From Saccharomonospora sp. CUA-673 (GTDB lineage: Bacteria; Actinomycetota; Actinomycetes; Mycobacteriales; Pseudonocardiaceae), in the NCBI RefSeq assembly GCF_001942305.1, contig NZ_MKKE01000020.1, positions 1 through 61,413 of the forward strand: a stretch of DNA of 61,413 nucleotides. The letters are read 5' to 3'. Every line of letters begins with the position of its first letter. Position 1 is the first letter of the stretch. Shown in pieces: positions 46,872-54,938 of this stretch. Made by a program: the position numbers and the translations under genes. The notes beneath the pieces were generated by a model. It was not told the DNA's origin. It saw nothing but the letters and a program-made list of their open reading frames with translations, and searched no databases.

Positions 46872-48329
46872 TCAGAACGGGTATTGCGGTGCGGTGGCGC
46901 GCAGGGTCATCCACTGGGTCTCGGTGAACGACTCGAGGTTGGCGCGCTGCCCGCCGACGCGGGACGAGCCCGACGCGCCGACGCCGCCGAAGGGAGCGTT
47001 CGGGTCGTCGTTGAACGTCTGGTCGTTGATGTGCACCAGGCCGGTCGGCACCCGGTCGGCGATCGCGGTCGCGCGCGCGAGGTCGTTGGTGAGAATCCCG
47101 AGTGCGAGGCCGAACTCGCTGTCGGCGGCCAGCTGGGCCGCTTCGTCCACATCGGAGAACGGCCGGACGCACGCGACGGGGCCGAACACCTCCTCGCGGT
47201 AGGCCGGGGTGTCGGCGGTGCAGTCCGCCAGCACGGTCGGACGGTGGAACAGACCCTCGTGCGTGCCGCCCGAGACCAGCCGTGCGCCTGCTGCGACGCT
47301 GGCCTCCACCAGGCCCGTGACGTGCCGGAGCTGCTTGTCGTCGATGACGGGCCCGAGTGCGACGTCCTCCCGGAAGCCGTCGCCGACGGTCAGTGCGTCG
47401 GCCTTCTTGCCGAGCAGTGCGACGTAGTCGTCGTAGACCGACTCGTGGACCAGGTGCCTGCCGATCGCCATGCACACCTGTCCGGAGTGGACGAAGTTGC
47501 CGAACGCGCCGCAGGACGCGGCGGCCTCGAGGTCGACGTCGTCGAGCACCACGAGGGCGCTGTTGCCGCCCAGTTCGAGATGGCTCCTCGTCAGCGTTTC
47601 CGCGGCTCGTGCACCGATCGCCCGGCCCGCGGGCGTGGACCCGGTGAACGACACCACGCGGACCTGAGGGGCGTCGATCAGCGCGCCGCCCACGTCCGCG
47701 TCGCCGGGCAGCATGTGCAGGACTCCGCTGGGGACCCCGGCCTCCTCGAAGATCCGGGCGAGAACGACACCTCCGCACACCGCGGTACGCGGATCCGGCT
47801 TCACCAGAACACTGTTGCCGAGCGCGAGTGCCGGCGCGACCGAGCGGATCGCGAGGATCAGCGGGAAGTTGAACGGCGCGATGACCGTGACGACGCCCGC
47901 GGGCACGTGGCGTTCGACGCTGATGCGCGGCATCGGCGAGTGCAGCAGCTGCCCGTACGGGGCGGTGGCCAGTGCGGCGGCCTCGGTGCATTCGGCCACG
48001 GCGGCCTGCACCTCGATGTCGGCCTTGAACCGCGTGGAACCCGCTTCCCGCACGATCCATTCGGCGATCTCGTCGGCGTTCTCGGCGAACAGGGTCGCGG
48101 CGCGGGACAGCACCGCGGCCCGTTCGAAGGCGGAGGTCGCCGCCCAGTCGCGCTGCGCCTCACCGGCTCGCTGTGCTGCGCGGGTGGCCTGGCCGGCGGT
48201 GGCGTGTCCGACGTCGGCCAGCGCCGACCCGGTGGCCGGCTCCGTGGCCGGATAGGTGCCACCCTCGGCGGCCGTCCAGCCGTCGCTGGACACCCGTCCC
48301 TGCCACGAGGTGCTGTCGAGTAGCCGCAT
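46872..48329 (-). CDS. vdh: vanillin/aldehyde dehydrogenase
   Basis: 485-residue NAD(P)-dependent aldehyde dehydrogenase. Catalytic Cys in HSGQVCMAIGR, general-base Glu in LELGGNSALV, cofactor loop FTGSTPAGRAIG and the late FGGVGASG motif. In this context it oxidises vanillin to vanillate and 4-hydroxybenzaldehyde to 4-hydroxybenzoate. Convergent with ech-fcs but preceded by the same palindrome type as ech, so the three genes probably form one regulon. Confidence 0.88.
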   Translation of the reverse strand: MRLLDSTSWQGRVSSDGWTAAEGGTYPATEPATGSALADVGHATAGQATRAAQRAGEAQRDWAATSAFERAAVLSRAATLFAENADEIAEWIVREAGSTRFKADIEVQAAVAECTEAAALATAPYGQLLHSPMPRISVERHVPAGVVTVIAPFNFPLILAIRSVAPALALGNSVLVKPDPRTAVCGGVVLARIFEEAGVPSGVLHMLPGDADVGGALIDAPQVRVVSFTGSTPAGRAIGARAAETLTRSHLELGGNSALVVLDDVDLEAAASCGAFGNFVHSGQVCMAIGRHLVHESVYDDYVALLGKKADALTVGDGFREDVALGPVIDDKQLRHVTGLVEASVAAGARLVSGGTHEGLFHRPTVLADCTADTPAYREEVFGPVACVRPFSDVDEAAQLAADSEFGLALGILTNDLARATAIADRVPTGLVHINDQTFNDDPNAPFGGVGASGSSRVGGQRANLESFTETQWMTLRATAPQYPF

Positions 48330-48350
48330 TGCTCACTCCCCATCTTTATG

Positions 48351-48363
48351 TCAGGTTCCCTGA
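48351..48363. promoter_or_regulatory. palindromic operator before vdh
   Basis: TCAGGTTCCCTGA lies 22 bases upstream of the vdh start and matches the ech operator in both half-sites. Confidence 0.65.
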
Positions 48364-48419
48364 TGATGATGGGTGTAGAGTTCGGATGCAAGGTGTTCGG
48401 GCCGGTCAGGTCCGAAAAG

Positions 48420-48920
48420 TCAGGCCTCGGTCGTGCGGGAGGGATCGCCGGTCAGTGCGGTGAGCGTGGTGATGCCGTGTTCGAGCCCTTCACGGAAGAT
48501 CTCGCGCTGGCCGCTCGACAGTCCCGCGGTGAGTGCCGACTCCAGTTCGTGGATTGCGGGGGAGCAGCGGTCGAGCAGATCCTGTCCGTCCTCGGTGAGG
48601 GTGGCGAGCAGCACCCGCTTGTTGGCAGGATCGGCCTCGCGGCGCAGATAGCCGCGCTTCTCGAGGGTGAGGACCATTTCGTGCATCGTCTGCGGACGCA
48701 GGAACGCGCGCCTCGCCAACTGTGCCGACGACGTCCCACCGCGCGCCCGGAGCACCGTCAGCGCCGTGTACTGCAGCGTCGTCAGCCCGAACGGCCGCAA
48801 CGCGTCGTCCATCAGCGCGCGGATGGCCAGCTCCAGTCGTTTGACGAGGTAGAGCGTCAACGGCGGCGTGGGCTCACCGTCCGGTGCGCCGCCGTGCTGT
48901 CCTGCGATGTGGTCACTCAC
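48420..48920 (-). CDS. MarR-family regulator, CouR-like candidate
   Basis: 166 residues with the MarR winged helix: LRPFGLTTLQYTALTVLRAR, SSAQLARRAFLRPQTMHEMV, LEKRGYLRREADPANKRVLL. Located 90 bases upstream of vdh and oriented the same way. MarR proteins of the CouR type repress hydroxycinnamate genes and are released by the CoA thioester. The two TCAGGnnnCCTGA sites are its likely targets. Confidence 0.85.
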   Translation of the reverse strand: MSDHIAGQHGGAPDGEPTPPLTLYLVKRLELAIRALMDDALRPFGLTTLQYTALTVLRARGGTSSAQLARRAFLRPQTMHEMVLTLEKRGYLRREADPANKRVLLATLTEDGQDLLDRCSPAIHELESALTAGLSSGQREIFREGLEHGITTLTALTGDPSRTTEA

Positions 48921-49075
48921 GGTCCGTATGATTCCACGCGCCTGTCCCGGGAGGAGAAATCCGAACGCACGGCGCGTGGCGTGACTGCGTGGACGTGGCT
49001 GTGCGATCGCTCGCCGGGTGGTATCCCTACGATGGATCTTGACGACATGCCGGATGCGAAGGACTGGGGAGTGCG

Positions 49076-49900
49076 ATGACGGCCGGTGGCAACGACGCGG
49101 ACAGGTTCGCGGGCAAGGATCTCGAGCTCGACAAGCCGAATCCGGCGCGGATGTACGACTACGTGCTGGGCGGGGACCTCAACTACGCGATGGACCGCCA
49201 GCTCGTGGACGAGGTCATGACCGCGATGCCGCGTGCCCGCGACACGGCCCTGCTGAACCGGTACTGGCTGCGCCGCGCCGTGCGTTACGGCGCACGCCAG
49301 GGGATCCGGCAGTTCCTCGACCTGGGATCGGGCATGCCGACGGTGGGGCAGGTGCACGAGATCGCCCAGGAATTCGACCCGGAGTCGAAGGTCGTCTACG
49401 TCGACAACGAGCGCATCGCCGTGGCGCACAGCGCGATCGTGTTGGAGGACAACGACCGCGCCGAGATGATCGGCGCCGACGCCGAGCGGGTCGACGAGGT
49501 CCTCGGACATCCCACGACGCGGCGGCTGCTCGATTTCGACCAGCCGGTGATGGTCCTGATGTCCGCGCTCGTGCACTACTTCCCGCCCGGCGAGCGGGAC
49601 GCCGCCACGATGATCACCCGCTACCGCAACGTACTCGCCCCTGGTAGCTATCTGGCGCTGTCGAGCTTCACCGGCGACCACCAGGACGAGGAGATGTTCC
49701 GGGCGGTCGAGCTGAGCAAGGGCACGAGCGAGCCCATCCACCTGCGCAGCCGCGAGGAGGTCCGGGAACTGATGTCGGGTTTCGACCTGGTCGACCCCGG
49801 CATCGTGTTCACCCCGGAATGGCACCCGGACTCCCCGGAGGACGTGGGCGAGAAGCCGGAACTGTCCGGTGTGTTCGCCGTCGTCGGCTACAAGCCGTGA
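49076..49900 (+). CDS. SAM-dependent methyltransferase, Methyltransf_19 (DUF574)
   Basis: 274 residues, paralogue of the protein at 6803-7648. Motifs: KPNPARMYDYVLGGDLNYAM, RQFLDLGSGMPTVGQVHEIA, YVDNERIAVAHSAIVLEDN and MSALVHYFPPGERDAATM. Substrate unknown. It stands alone between the MarR gene and convergent pobA and has no evident link to aromatic breakdown. Confidence 0.85.
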   Translation: MTAGGNDADRFAGKDLELDKPNPARMYDYVLGGDLNYAMDRQLVDEVMTAMPRARDTALLNRYWLRRAVRYGARQGIRQFLDLGSGMPTVGQVHEIAQEFDPESKVVYVDNERIAVAHSAIVLEDNDRAEMIGADAERVDEVLGHPTTRRLLDFDQPVMVLMSALVHYFPPGERDAATMITRYRNVLAPGSYLALSSFTGDHQDEEMFRAVELSKGTSEPIHLRSREEVRELMSGFDLVDPGIVFTPEWHPDSPEDVGEKPELSGVFAVVGYKP

Positions 49901-49943
49901 CACCGGTGGCCGGCTCCGGTGACGGGCCGGCCGGTGCGCCGGT

Positions 49944-51134
49944 TCAGGGCGCGGGCCAGCCCGTGTAGGCCTCGGCGAGGTAGGTCGCACCGGCGGTGGA
50001 CCGGACCACCGAGCGCAGCTCGGCGACCTGGCGGCGGAGGTCGAACTCGTCGGCTCCCGGGCCGCGGTGCAGCATCGCGGTCATCCAGTACGAGAAGTGC
50101 TGGGAACGCCACACCCGATCCAGCGCGCGCCGCGTGTACTCATCGAGCACGTCGTCGTCATCCGCGGCGAGAGCCTGTTCGAGCACCTCGGCGAGCACGG
50201 CGGCGTCGGCGAGCGCGAGGTTGAGGCCTTTCGCTCCCGTGGGCGGAACGGTGTGCGCGGCGTCCCCGGCCAGCACCATGGCGCCGTGGCGCATCGGCTC
50301 GACGACGTTGCTGCGAAAGCGCAGTACCGACCGGTCGACGATCGGCCCCTCGACGAGCTCGTGCCCGTTCGCACCGACCCGCGCCTGCAGCTCCGTCCAG
50401 ATGCGATCGTCCGACCAGTCGGCGACGTCGGTGTCCGGATCGCACTGGAAGTACATCCGCTGCGTGGTCTCGGTGCGTTGGCTGATCAACGCGAACCCGC
50501 GATCGGAATGGTTGTAGATCAGTTCCGGAGCGCTTTTCGGTGCCTCGCACAGAATCCCGAACCAGGCGTACGGATACTCCTTGCGGTACTGCCGGATCTC
50601 GGACTCCGGGACCTCGTGCCGGCACAGACTGTGCGAGCCGTCGGCGCCGACGAGGTAACGGCACCGGACCTCGTGGGCGCGGCCGTCGGCGCCGGTGAAC
50701 CGGATCGCAGGACGCGCGGTGGTGACGTCGTGCACGGTCGTGTCGCGGACCCCGAACCGCACGTCCGCCCCGTCAGCGGCCCGCGCGTCGGCGAGATCGA
50801 CGAACACCTCGGTCTGCGGGTACAGCCACACCGACGCGCCGGCCAGCTCCTGGAAGTCGATGCGGTGGATCTCGCCGCCGAAGGCGAGGCACGTGCCGTG
50901 GTGCTGATCGCCCTCGGTCAGCACCCGCCGCGAGACGCCGGTCTCGCTGAGCAGCCGGACGCTGTCGGCCTCCAGGATGCCCGCCCTGGCGGTGCGTTCG
51001 ATCTCGGTGCGCTCGCGGTGGTCGACGACGACCGAGTCGATGCCGCGGCGGGCGAGCAGGTGCGACAGCATGAGCCCGGCCGGACCGCCGCCGACGATCC
51101 CCACCCGCGTCGTGGTGATCTCCCGTGCGGTCAT
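49944..51134 (-). CDS. pobA: 4-hydroxybenzoate 3-monooxygenase
   Basis: 396-residue class A flavin monooxygenase. FAD motifs: VGIVGGGPAGLMLSHLLARR (N-terminal GxGxxG), the DG motif in YLVGADGSHSLCR, and VLAGDAAHTVPPTGAKG. RAGILEADSVRLL and the C-terminal WMTAMLH region are characteristic of PobA. It converts 4-hydroxybenzoate to protocatechuate with NAD(P)H. Its start overlaps the pcaC stop by four bases, so it is the last gene of the pca operon; ATG 51134 is preferred to upstream in-frame codons lying inside pcaC. Confidence 0.92.
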   Translation of the reverse strand: MTAREITTTRVGIVGGGPAGLMLSHLLARRGIDSVVVDHRERTEIERTARAGILEADSVRLLSETGVSRRVLTEGDQHHGTCLAFGGEIHRIDFQELAGASVWLYPQTEVFVDLADARAADGADVRFGVRDTTVHDVTTARPAIRFTGADGRAHEVRCRYLVGADGSHSLCRHEVPESEIRQYRKEYPYAWFGILCEAPKSAPELIYNHSDRGFALISQRTETTQRMYFQCDPDTDVADWSDDRIWTELQARVGANGHELVEGPIVDRSVLRFRSNVVEPMRHGAMVLAGDAAHTVPPTGAKGLNLALADAAVLAEVLEQALAADDDDVLDEYTRRALDRVWRSQHFSYWMTAMLHRGPGADEFDLRRQVAELRSVVRSTAGATYLAEAYTGWPAP

Positions 51135-51508
51135 TCCTGCTCGCTCTCGGCGAGGACCCGGCGCGCGACCGCGAATCCGTGGTTGGCGGTGGGAACGCCG
51201 CAGTACACCGCGCTCTGCAGGATGACCTCGCCGATCTCCTCGCGGCTCAGGCCGTTGCGCAGGGCCGCGCGCACGTGCATGGCGAACTCGTCCCAATGGC
51301 CGCGGGCGAGCAGTGCGGTGAGCACCGCGACGCTGCGCATCCGCCGGTCGAGTCCGGGGCGGGTCCACACACTGCCCCACGCGTACCGCGTGATCAGGTC
51401 CTGGAAGTCCTCGGTGAAGGCGTCCTTGGCCGCCTCGGCCCGGTCGACGTGGTCGTCGCCGAGTACGTCGCGGCGCACGCGCATCCCGTCGTCGTAGCGG
51501 TCGCTCAT
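51131..51508 (-). CDS. pcaC: 4-carboxymuconolactone decarboxylase
   Basis: 125-residue CMD-fold protein: RVRRDVLGDDHVDRAEAAKD, FQDLITRYAWGSVWTRPGLD, VAVLTALLARGHWDEFAMHV and LQSAVYCGVPTANHGF with the conserved Cys/His area. It decarboxylates gamma-carboxymuconolactone to beta-ketoadipate enol-lactone. In many Rhodococcus-type clusters this domain is fused to the enol-lactone hydrolase as PcaL; here it is a separate short protein and no pcaD is nearby. Between pcaB and pobA. Confidence 0.92.
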   Translation of the reverse strand: MSDRYDDGMRVRRDVLGDDHVDRAEAAKDAFTEDFQDLITRYAWGSVWTRPGLDRRMRSVAVLTALLARGHWDEFAMHVRAALRNGLSREEIGEVILQSAVYCGVPTANHGFAVARRVLAESEQE

Positions 51509-51564
51509 CGCATCTCCCGTCGGAGTCGTCGTGGTGGAGTGCTCGTGTCGTCGGCGGGCCGGGC

Positions 51565-52749
51565 TCAGCCGCGGTACCGGTCGAGCACGGCGTCGACGAA
51601 ACGGCCCGCGGCACCGACGTAGTCGCCGGGAGTCCCGGTTCCGCCGCGTTCGGCGAGCAGCTCGTCCGCCGCGGCGTCGGCGTGGGCGCGCATCGCGGCG
51701 ACGTCGACCTCGAGGCCGCCGACGAGACCGGCCGTCTGCGAGGCGGCCGTGGTGGTCAGCTCCAGCAGCCGGCGCAGTGCCGGCCATTCGGCGTGCCATG
51801 CGCCGTCGGGACGTTGGTCGACGGCCTGCGCCGCGGCCAGGTGCAGGGTGGCGCCGAGCTGCGGGGCCTGCAGCGCCGCACCGCGGATCAGGACCGACAG
51901 CACCGGGTTCCGCTTGTGCGGCATGGTCGACGAACCGCCGTGTCCATCTGCGGTGCCCTCCCTGACCTCGCCGATCTCCGGCCTGCCGAGCACGGTGACG
52001 TCGGTGGCGATCACTCCGGCCGCATCGCACACGCCGACCAGCGCGTCACCGACGTCGGTGATCGGGCGGCGGCGGGAGTGCCAGGGCAGGCCGGGCCACC
52101 GGAGGTCGAGTTCGCCGGCGAACGCCCGGGCCGTCGCGATCGGATCTGCGGCCAGGTCGGCCGTCAGGGACAGCGTTCCCGCCGCGCCGCCGCACTGCAC
52201 CGGAAGGGTGCTCGCGCGCGCGGCCGCGGCGTCGCGGGCGTCGAGCACGCCCGCCAGCCACTGCGCCGCGGTCAGCCCGAACGTCACCGGGACGGCGTGC
52301 TGGGTGAGGGTGCGGCCCGGCATGACGTCGTCGCGGTACCGCGCCGCGAGTGCCGCCAGGTGGCCGGCCGCCGTGGTGAGGTCGTCGCCGATCCGGTGGA
52401 ACGCGGCACCGGACACCAACATGAGCGCGGTGTCGAGCACGTCCTGACTGGTCAGTCCACGATGGACGGTGCGGTTGAGCCGGTCGTCGTCCACGGCGCG
52501 CCGCAGGGCCGCCACGAGCGGCACGACCGGGTTTCCCGAGGACTCCGCGTCGCGGGCCAGCTCGTCGACGTCGAGGCGTGCGGCGGTGAGAGCCCGCGTG
52601 ATGCGCTCGGCCTCGTCCCCATCCAGGTCGCCGGTCGCGGCCAGGGCACGCACCCACGCGATCGCGACCCGCCGCAGCGCTTCGGCCACCGCGGCGTCGT
52701 CGGTGAGTTCGGCGCCGCGATGCGCACCCGGTTCGAGCAGGCCGCTCAT
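51565..52749 (-). CDS. pcaB: 3-carboxy-cis,cis-muconate cycloisomerase
   Basis: 394 residues of the fumarase/aspartase superfamily. The signature GGSSTMPHKRNPVLSVL is clear, and TSQDVLDTALMLV plus QHAVPVTFGLTAAQWLAGVL are the other conserved regions. It cyclises carboxymuconate to gamma-carboxymuconolactone. It is shorter than many PcaB proteins (often about 450), lacking C-terminal length. Its start overlaps the pcaG stop by four bases. Confidence 0.9.
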   Translation of the reverse strand: MSGLLEPGAHRGAELTDDAAVAEALRRVAIAWVRALAATGDLDGDEAERITRALTAARLDVDELARDAESSGNPVVPLVAALRRAVDDDRLNRTVHRGLTSQDVLDTALMLVSGAAFHRIGDDLTTAAGHLAALAARYRDDVMPGRTLTQHAVPVTFGLTAAQWLAGVLDARDAAAARASTLPVQCGGAAGTLSLTADLAADPIATARAFAGELDLRWPGLPWHSRRRPITDVGDALVGVCDAAGVIATDVTVLGRPEIGEVREGTADGHGGSSTMPHKRNPVLSVLIRGAALQAPQLGATLHLAAAQAVDQRPDGAWHAEWPALRRLLELTTTAASQTAGLVGGLEVDVAAMRAHADAAADELLAERGGTGTPGDYVGAAGRFVDAVLDRYRG

Positions 52750-53303
52750 CGGTCGTGTCCGGGGAAGGTCAGGAACACGGTCTCGCGGTCGCCCTGCAGC
52801 CGGATGTCGTGGCGCAGATTGCCGTCGGCGTCGCGCTCGGCGATCAGAGTGGCGCGGCGCTCGTCGGGCAGTGTGCCGAGCACGGGGTCGGACTCGAGAC
52901 CGGGTGCGGGCACGTAGATGCGGGTGAACAGCCGGTCGAGCAGCCCGCGGGCGAAGACCGTGACGGCGACGTACGCGGCGGCGCCCTCGCGCGCGGGCGC
53001 CGGTTCGACGGTCGTGAAGTCGTAGCGGCCGGCAGAGTCGGTGGCCGCCCGGCCCCAGCCGGTGAACCGGCCGTCCCGGCGCAGCGACCCCTCCGACCGG
53101 GCAATGCGGCCTGCGGCGTCGGCCTGGCGGATCTCGAGGAGCGCATCCGGAACCGGTTCGCCGGCACCGTCGTAGACCCTGCCGTGCAGCCGGATGCTGT
53201 CTGCGGCTCCGAGAGGGGACAGCCGCGGGCCGTCGTCGTAGGGGAGTGCGTAGTGGAAGAACGGGCCGACGGTCTGGCCCGGCGTCGGGGCGAGTTCAGA
53301 CAT
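52746..53303 (-). CDS. pcaG: protocatechuate 3,4-dioxygenase alpha subunit
   Basis: 185 residues: TPGQTVGPFFHYALPYDDGP at the start, IRLHGRVYDGAGEPVPDALL, GWGRAATDSAGRYDFTTVEP, VTVFARGLLDRLFTRIYVP. It is the non-iron partner of PcaH in the intradiol ring-cleavage enzyme. The start overlaps the pcaH stop by eight bases. Confidence 0.93.
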   Translation of the reverse strand: MSELAPTPGQTVGPFFHYALPYDDGPRLSPLGAADSIRLHGRVYDGAGEPVPDALLEIRQADAAGRIARSEGSLRRDGRFTGWGRAATDSAGRYDFTTVEPAPAREGAAAYVAVTVFARGLLDRLFTRIYVPAPGLESDPVLGTLPDERRATLIAERDADGNLRHDIRLQGDRETVFLTFPGHDR

Positions 53304-54041
53304 GCTCGTCCTCCATCGGCGTCGCGTGCGTGCCGGTGAGCACGATGTCCCAGCGGTATCCGGTGGCCCACTCGTGGGTCGTCAGGTCGTGGTCGTACGC
53401 GGCGACGAGTCGGTCGCGGGCCTTCCCGTCGGTGATCGACTGGTAGATGGGGTCGAACGGGAACAGCGGGTCGCCGGGGAAGTACATCTGTGTCACGAGT
53501 CGCTGGGTGAACTCGTGACCGAACAGCGAGAAGTGGATGTGGGCGGGCCGCCAGGCGTTGTGGTGGTTGCGCCACGGATACGGACCGGGTTTGACGGTGG
53601 TGAACCGGTAGCGGCCGTCGTCGTCGGTCAGGCACCGGCCCGCGCCGTGGAAGTGCGGGTCGAGGGGCGCCGGGTGCTGATCGCGTTTGTGCACGTACCG
53701 CCCCGCGGCGTTGGCCTGCCAGATCTCGACCAACTGGTGGCGTATGGGGCGACCGTCGGCGTCGAGGACCCGGCCCGTGACCACCATCCGTTCGCCGATC
53801 GGTTCACCCTGGGGGTGCAGGGTCAGATCCGCCTCGGTGGGGTCCACATCGGACTCACCGAACACGGGCGCGACAGTTCGACGTCCTCGGGGTCGACGGC
53901 CAGCGGGAGCCGGGTGGGGTGGCGGAGTGTCGAACTGCGGTACGGGGCGAAGTCCAGCCGGGTCCGGGTCTCGCCGGGTTCGGCCTCGGCGTGGATCCGG
54001 GTGATCTCGTCGGAGATGGACCGCTGCGTTGCGGGCGTCAT
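53296..54041 (-). pseudogene. pcaH: protocatechuate 3,4-dioxygenase beta subunit, frameshifted
   Basis: About 248 residues after repair. The N-terminal frame from ATG 54041 reads MTPATQRSISDEITRIHAEA to LAVDPEDVELS; the other frame continues APVFGESDVDPTEADLTLHP to EDEHV. One added G near 53871 (TCGCGCCC to TCGGCGCCC on the coding strand) joins them. Iron ligands are visible: Tyr in KPGPYPW and the H-x-H of RPAHIHFSLFG. It cleaves protocatechuate to 3-carboxymuconate. First gene of pcaHGBC-pobA, divergent from the IclR gene. Confidence 0.9.
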
Positions 54042-54085
54042 GGGTCACATCGTGCGCGGAGATCACGACGGGGGCTAGGCTTGAC

Positions 54086-54100
54086 TTTCACTCAGTGAAA
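54086..54100. promoter_or_regulatory. palindromic operator between pcaH and the IclR gene
   Basis: TTTCACTCAGTGAAA is a perfect 7-1-7 palindrome between the divergent starts at 54041 and 54118, preceded by TTGACT at 54081, a possible -35 box. It is the likely binding site of the IclR protein. Confidence 0.72.
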
Positions 54101-54117
54101 ACAGTCGGAGGGTGAGC

Positions 54118-54879
54118 ATGGCGGGCAACGTGTCGACGCCCGGTGCCACCGTGGTGTCGCGGGTGCTGGCGGTGCTGTACGCGTTCGACAACGGGCATCG
54201 CAGGCTCGGGGTCTCCGAGGTGGCGCGCCGCACCGGCCTGCCGGTGCCGACGGTGCACCGCCTGCTGCGCGAGCTCGCGGCGGGCGAGGCTCTGACCCGC
54301 GGCGACGACGGCAGGTACGTGATCGGCAGGCGGTTGTGGGACGTGGGCCGGCTGGCCCCCGAGCAGACCGAACTGCAGCAGGTCGCCTCGCCGTTCCTCA
54401 GCGACATCCACGCGGCCACCCGCGCGACGGTGCACCTGGCCGTGCGGGACGGCATGGAGGTGCTGTACCTCGACCGGCTGTCGGGGCGCGCGTCGGTGCC
54501 GGTCGTCAGCCGGCCCGGCTCGCGGCTCCCGCTGCACGCCACGGGGGTGGGCAAGGTGCTGCTGGCCCACGCGCCGGAGCAGCTCCGGGACGCCTACCTG
54601 GCCGCCGACCTGCGCAAGCCGACCGTCCACACGATCACCCGGCCGGATCGGTTGCGCAGGCAGCTGGCCGCCGTCCGGCGGGAGGGGCACGCGACGACGG
54701 AGGACGAGATGACGCTCGGCGCCTGCTCCATCGCCGTGCCGATCACGCGGACCGCCCCGAGCGGCCCGGAGGTGGTGGCGGCCCTGGGTATCGTCGTGCC
54801 GACGCTCAAACGGGAACGCACCCGGCTGCTGACCGCCCTGCACGTCGCCGCGCAGGGCATCGCCCGCAGCCTGCCGTGA
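54118..54879 (+). CDS. IclR-family regulator, PcaR/PobR-like
   Basis: 253 residues. Winged HTH at about 10-70 (VSRVLAVLYAFDNGHRRLGV, TGLPVPTVHRLLRELAAGEA), then the IclR ligand domain (RATVHLAVRDGMEVLYLDRL, PLHATGVGKVLLAHAPEQLR, LGACSIAVPITR). ATG 54118 has GGAGG eight bases upstream; GTG 54112 is too close. Divergent from pcaH and most likely controls pcaHGBC-pobA in response to protocatechuate, 4-hydroxybenzoate or beta-ketoadipate. Confidence 0.88.
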   Translation: MAGNVSTPGATVVSRVLAVLYAFDNGHRRLGVSEVARRTGLPVPTVHRLLRELAAGEALTRGDDGRYVIGRRLWDVGRLAPEQTELQQVASPFLSDIHAATRATVHLAVRDGMEVLYLDRLSGRASVPVVSRPGSRLPLHATGVGKVLLAHAPEQLRDAYLAADLRKPTVHTITRPDRLRRQLAAVRREGHATTEDEMTLGACSIAVPITRTAPSGPEVVAALGIVVPTLKRERTRLLTALHVAAQGIARSLP

Positions 54880-54894
54880 CCCGATCGTTCCTGG

Positions 54895-54938
54895 TGGTGG
54901 GCCGGGTCGGACTTGAACCGACGGCCAAGGGATTATGA
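54895..54938 (-). tRNA. truncated tRNA (CAU anticodon), 3' half only: attachment-site scar
   Basis: Read on the minus strand: anticodon loop CTCATAA, 3' anticodon strand TCCCT, T-arm GTCGGTTCAAGTCCGAC, acceptor strand CCGGCCC, discriminator A and CCA (54895-54897). The 5' neighbour of the anticodon loop is GATGC, which cannot pair with TCCCT, and no D-arm or 5' acceptor strand follows. The break lies exactly at the anticodon loop, a usual crossover point for tyrosine recombinases. The gene is therefore a non-functional attachment-type remnant bounding the island to the right. Confidence 0.75.

Noticed and set aside
37143..54938. The whole aromatic cluster as an integrative element bounded by tRNA fragments
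   Set aside because: The two fragments are inverted relative to each other, no integrase is present and GC matches the chromosome, so simple integration is not supported.
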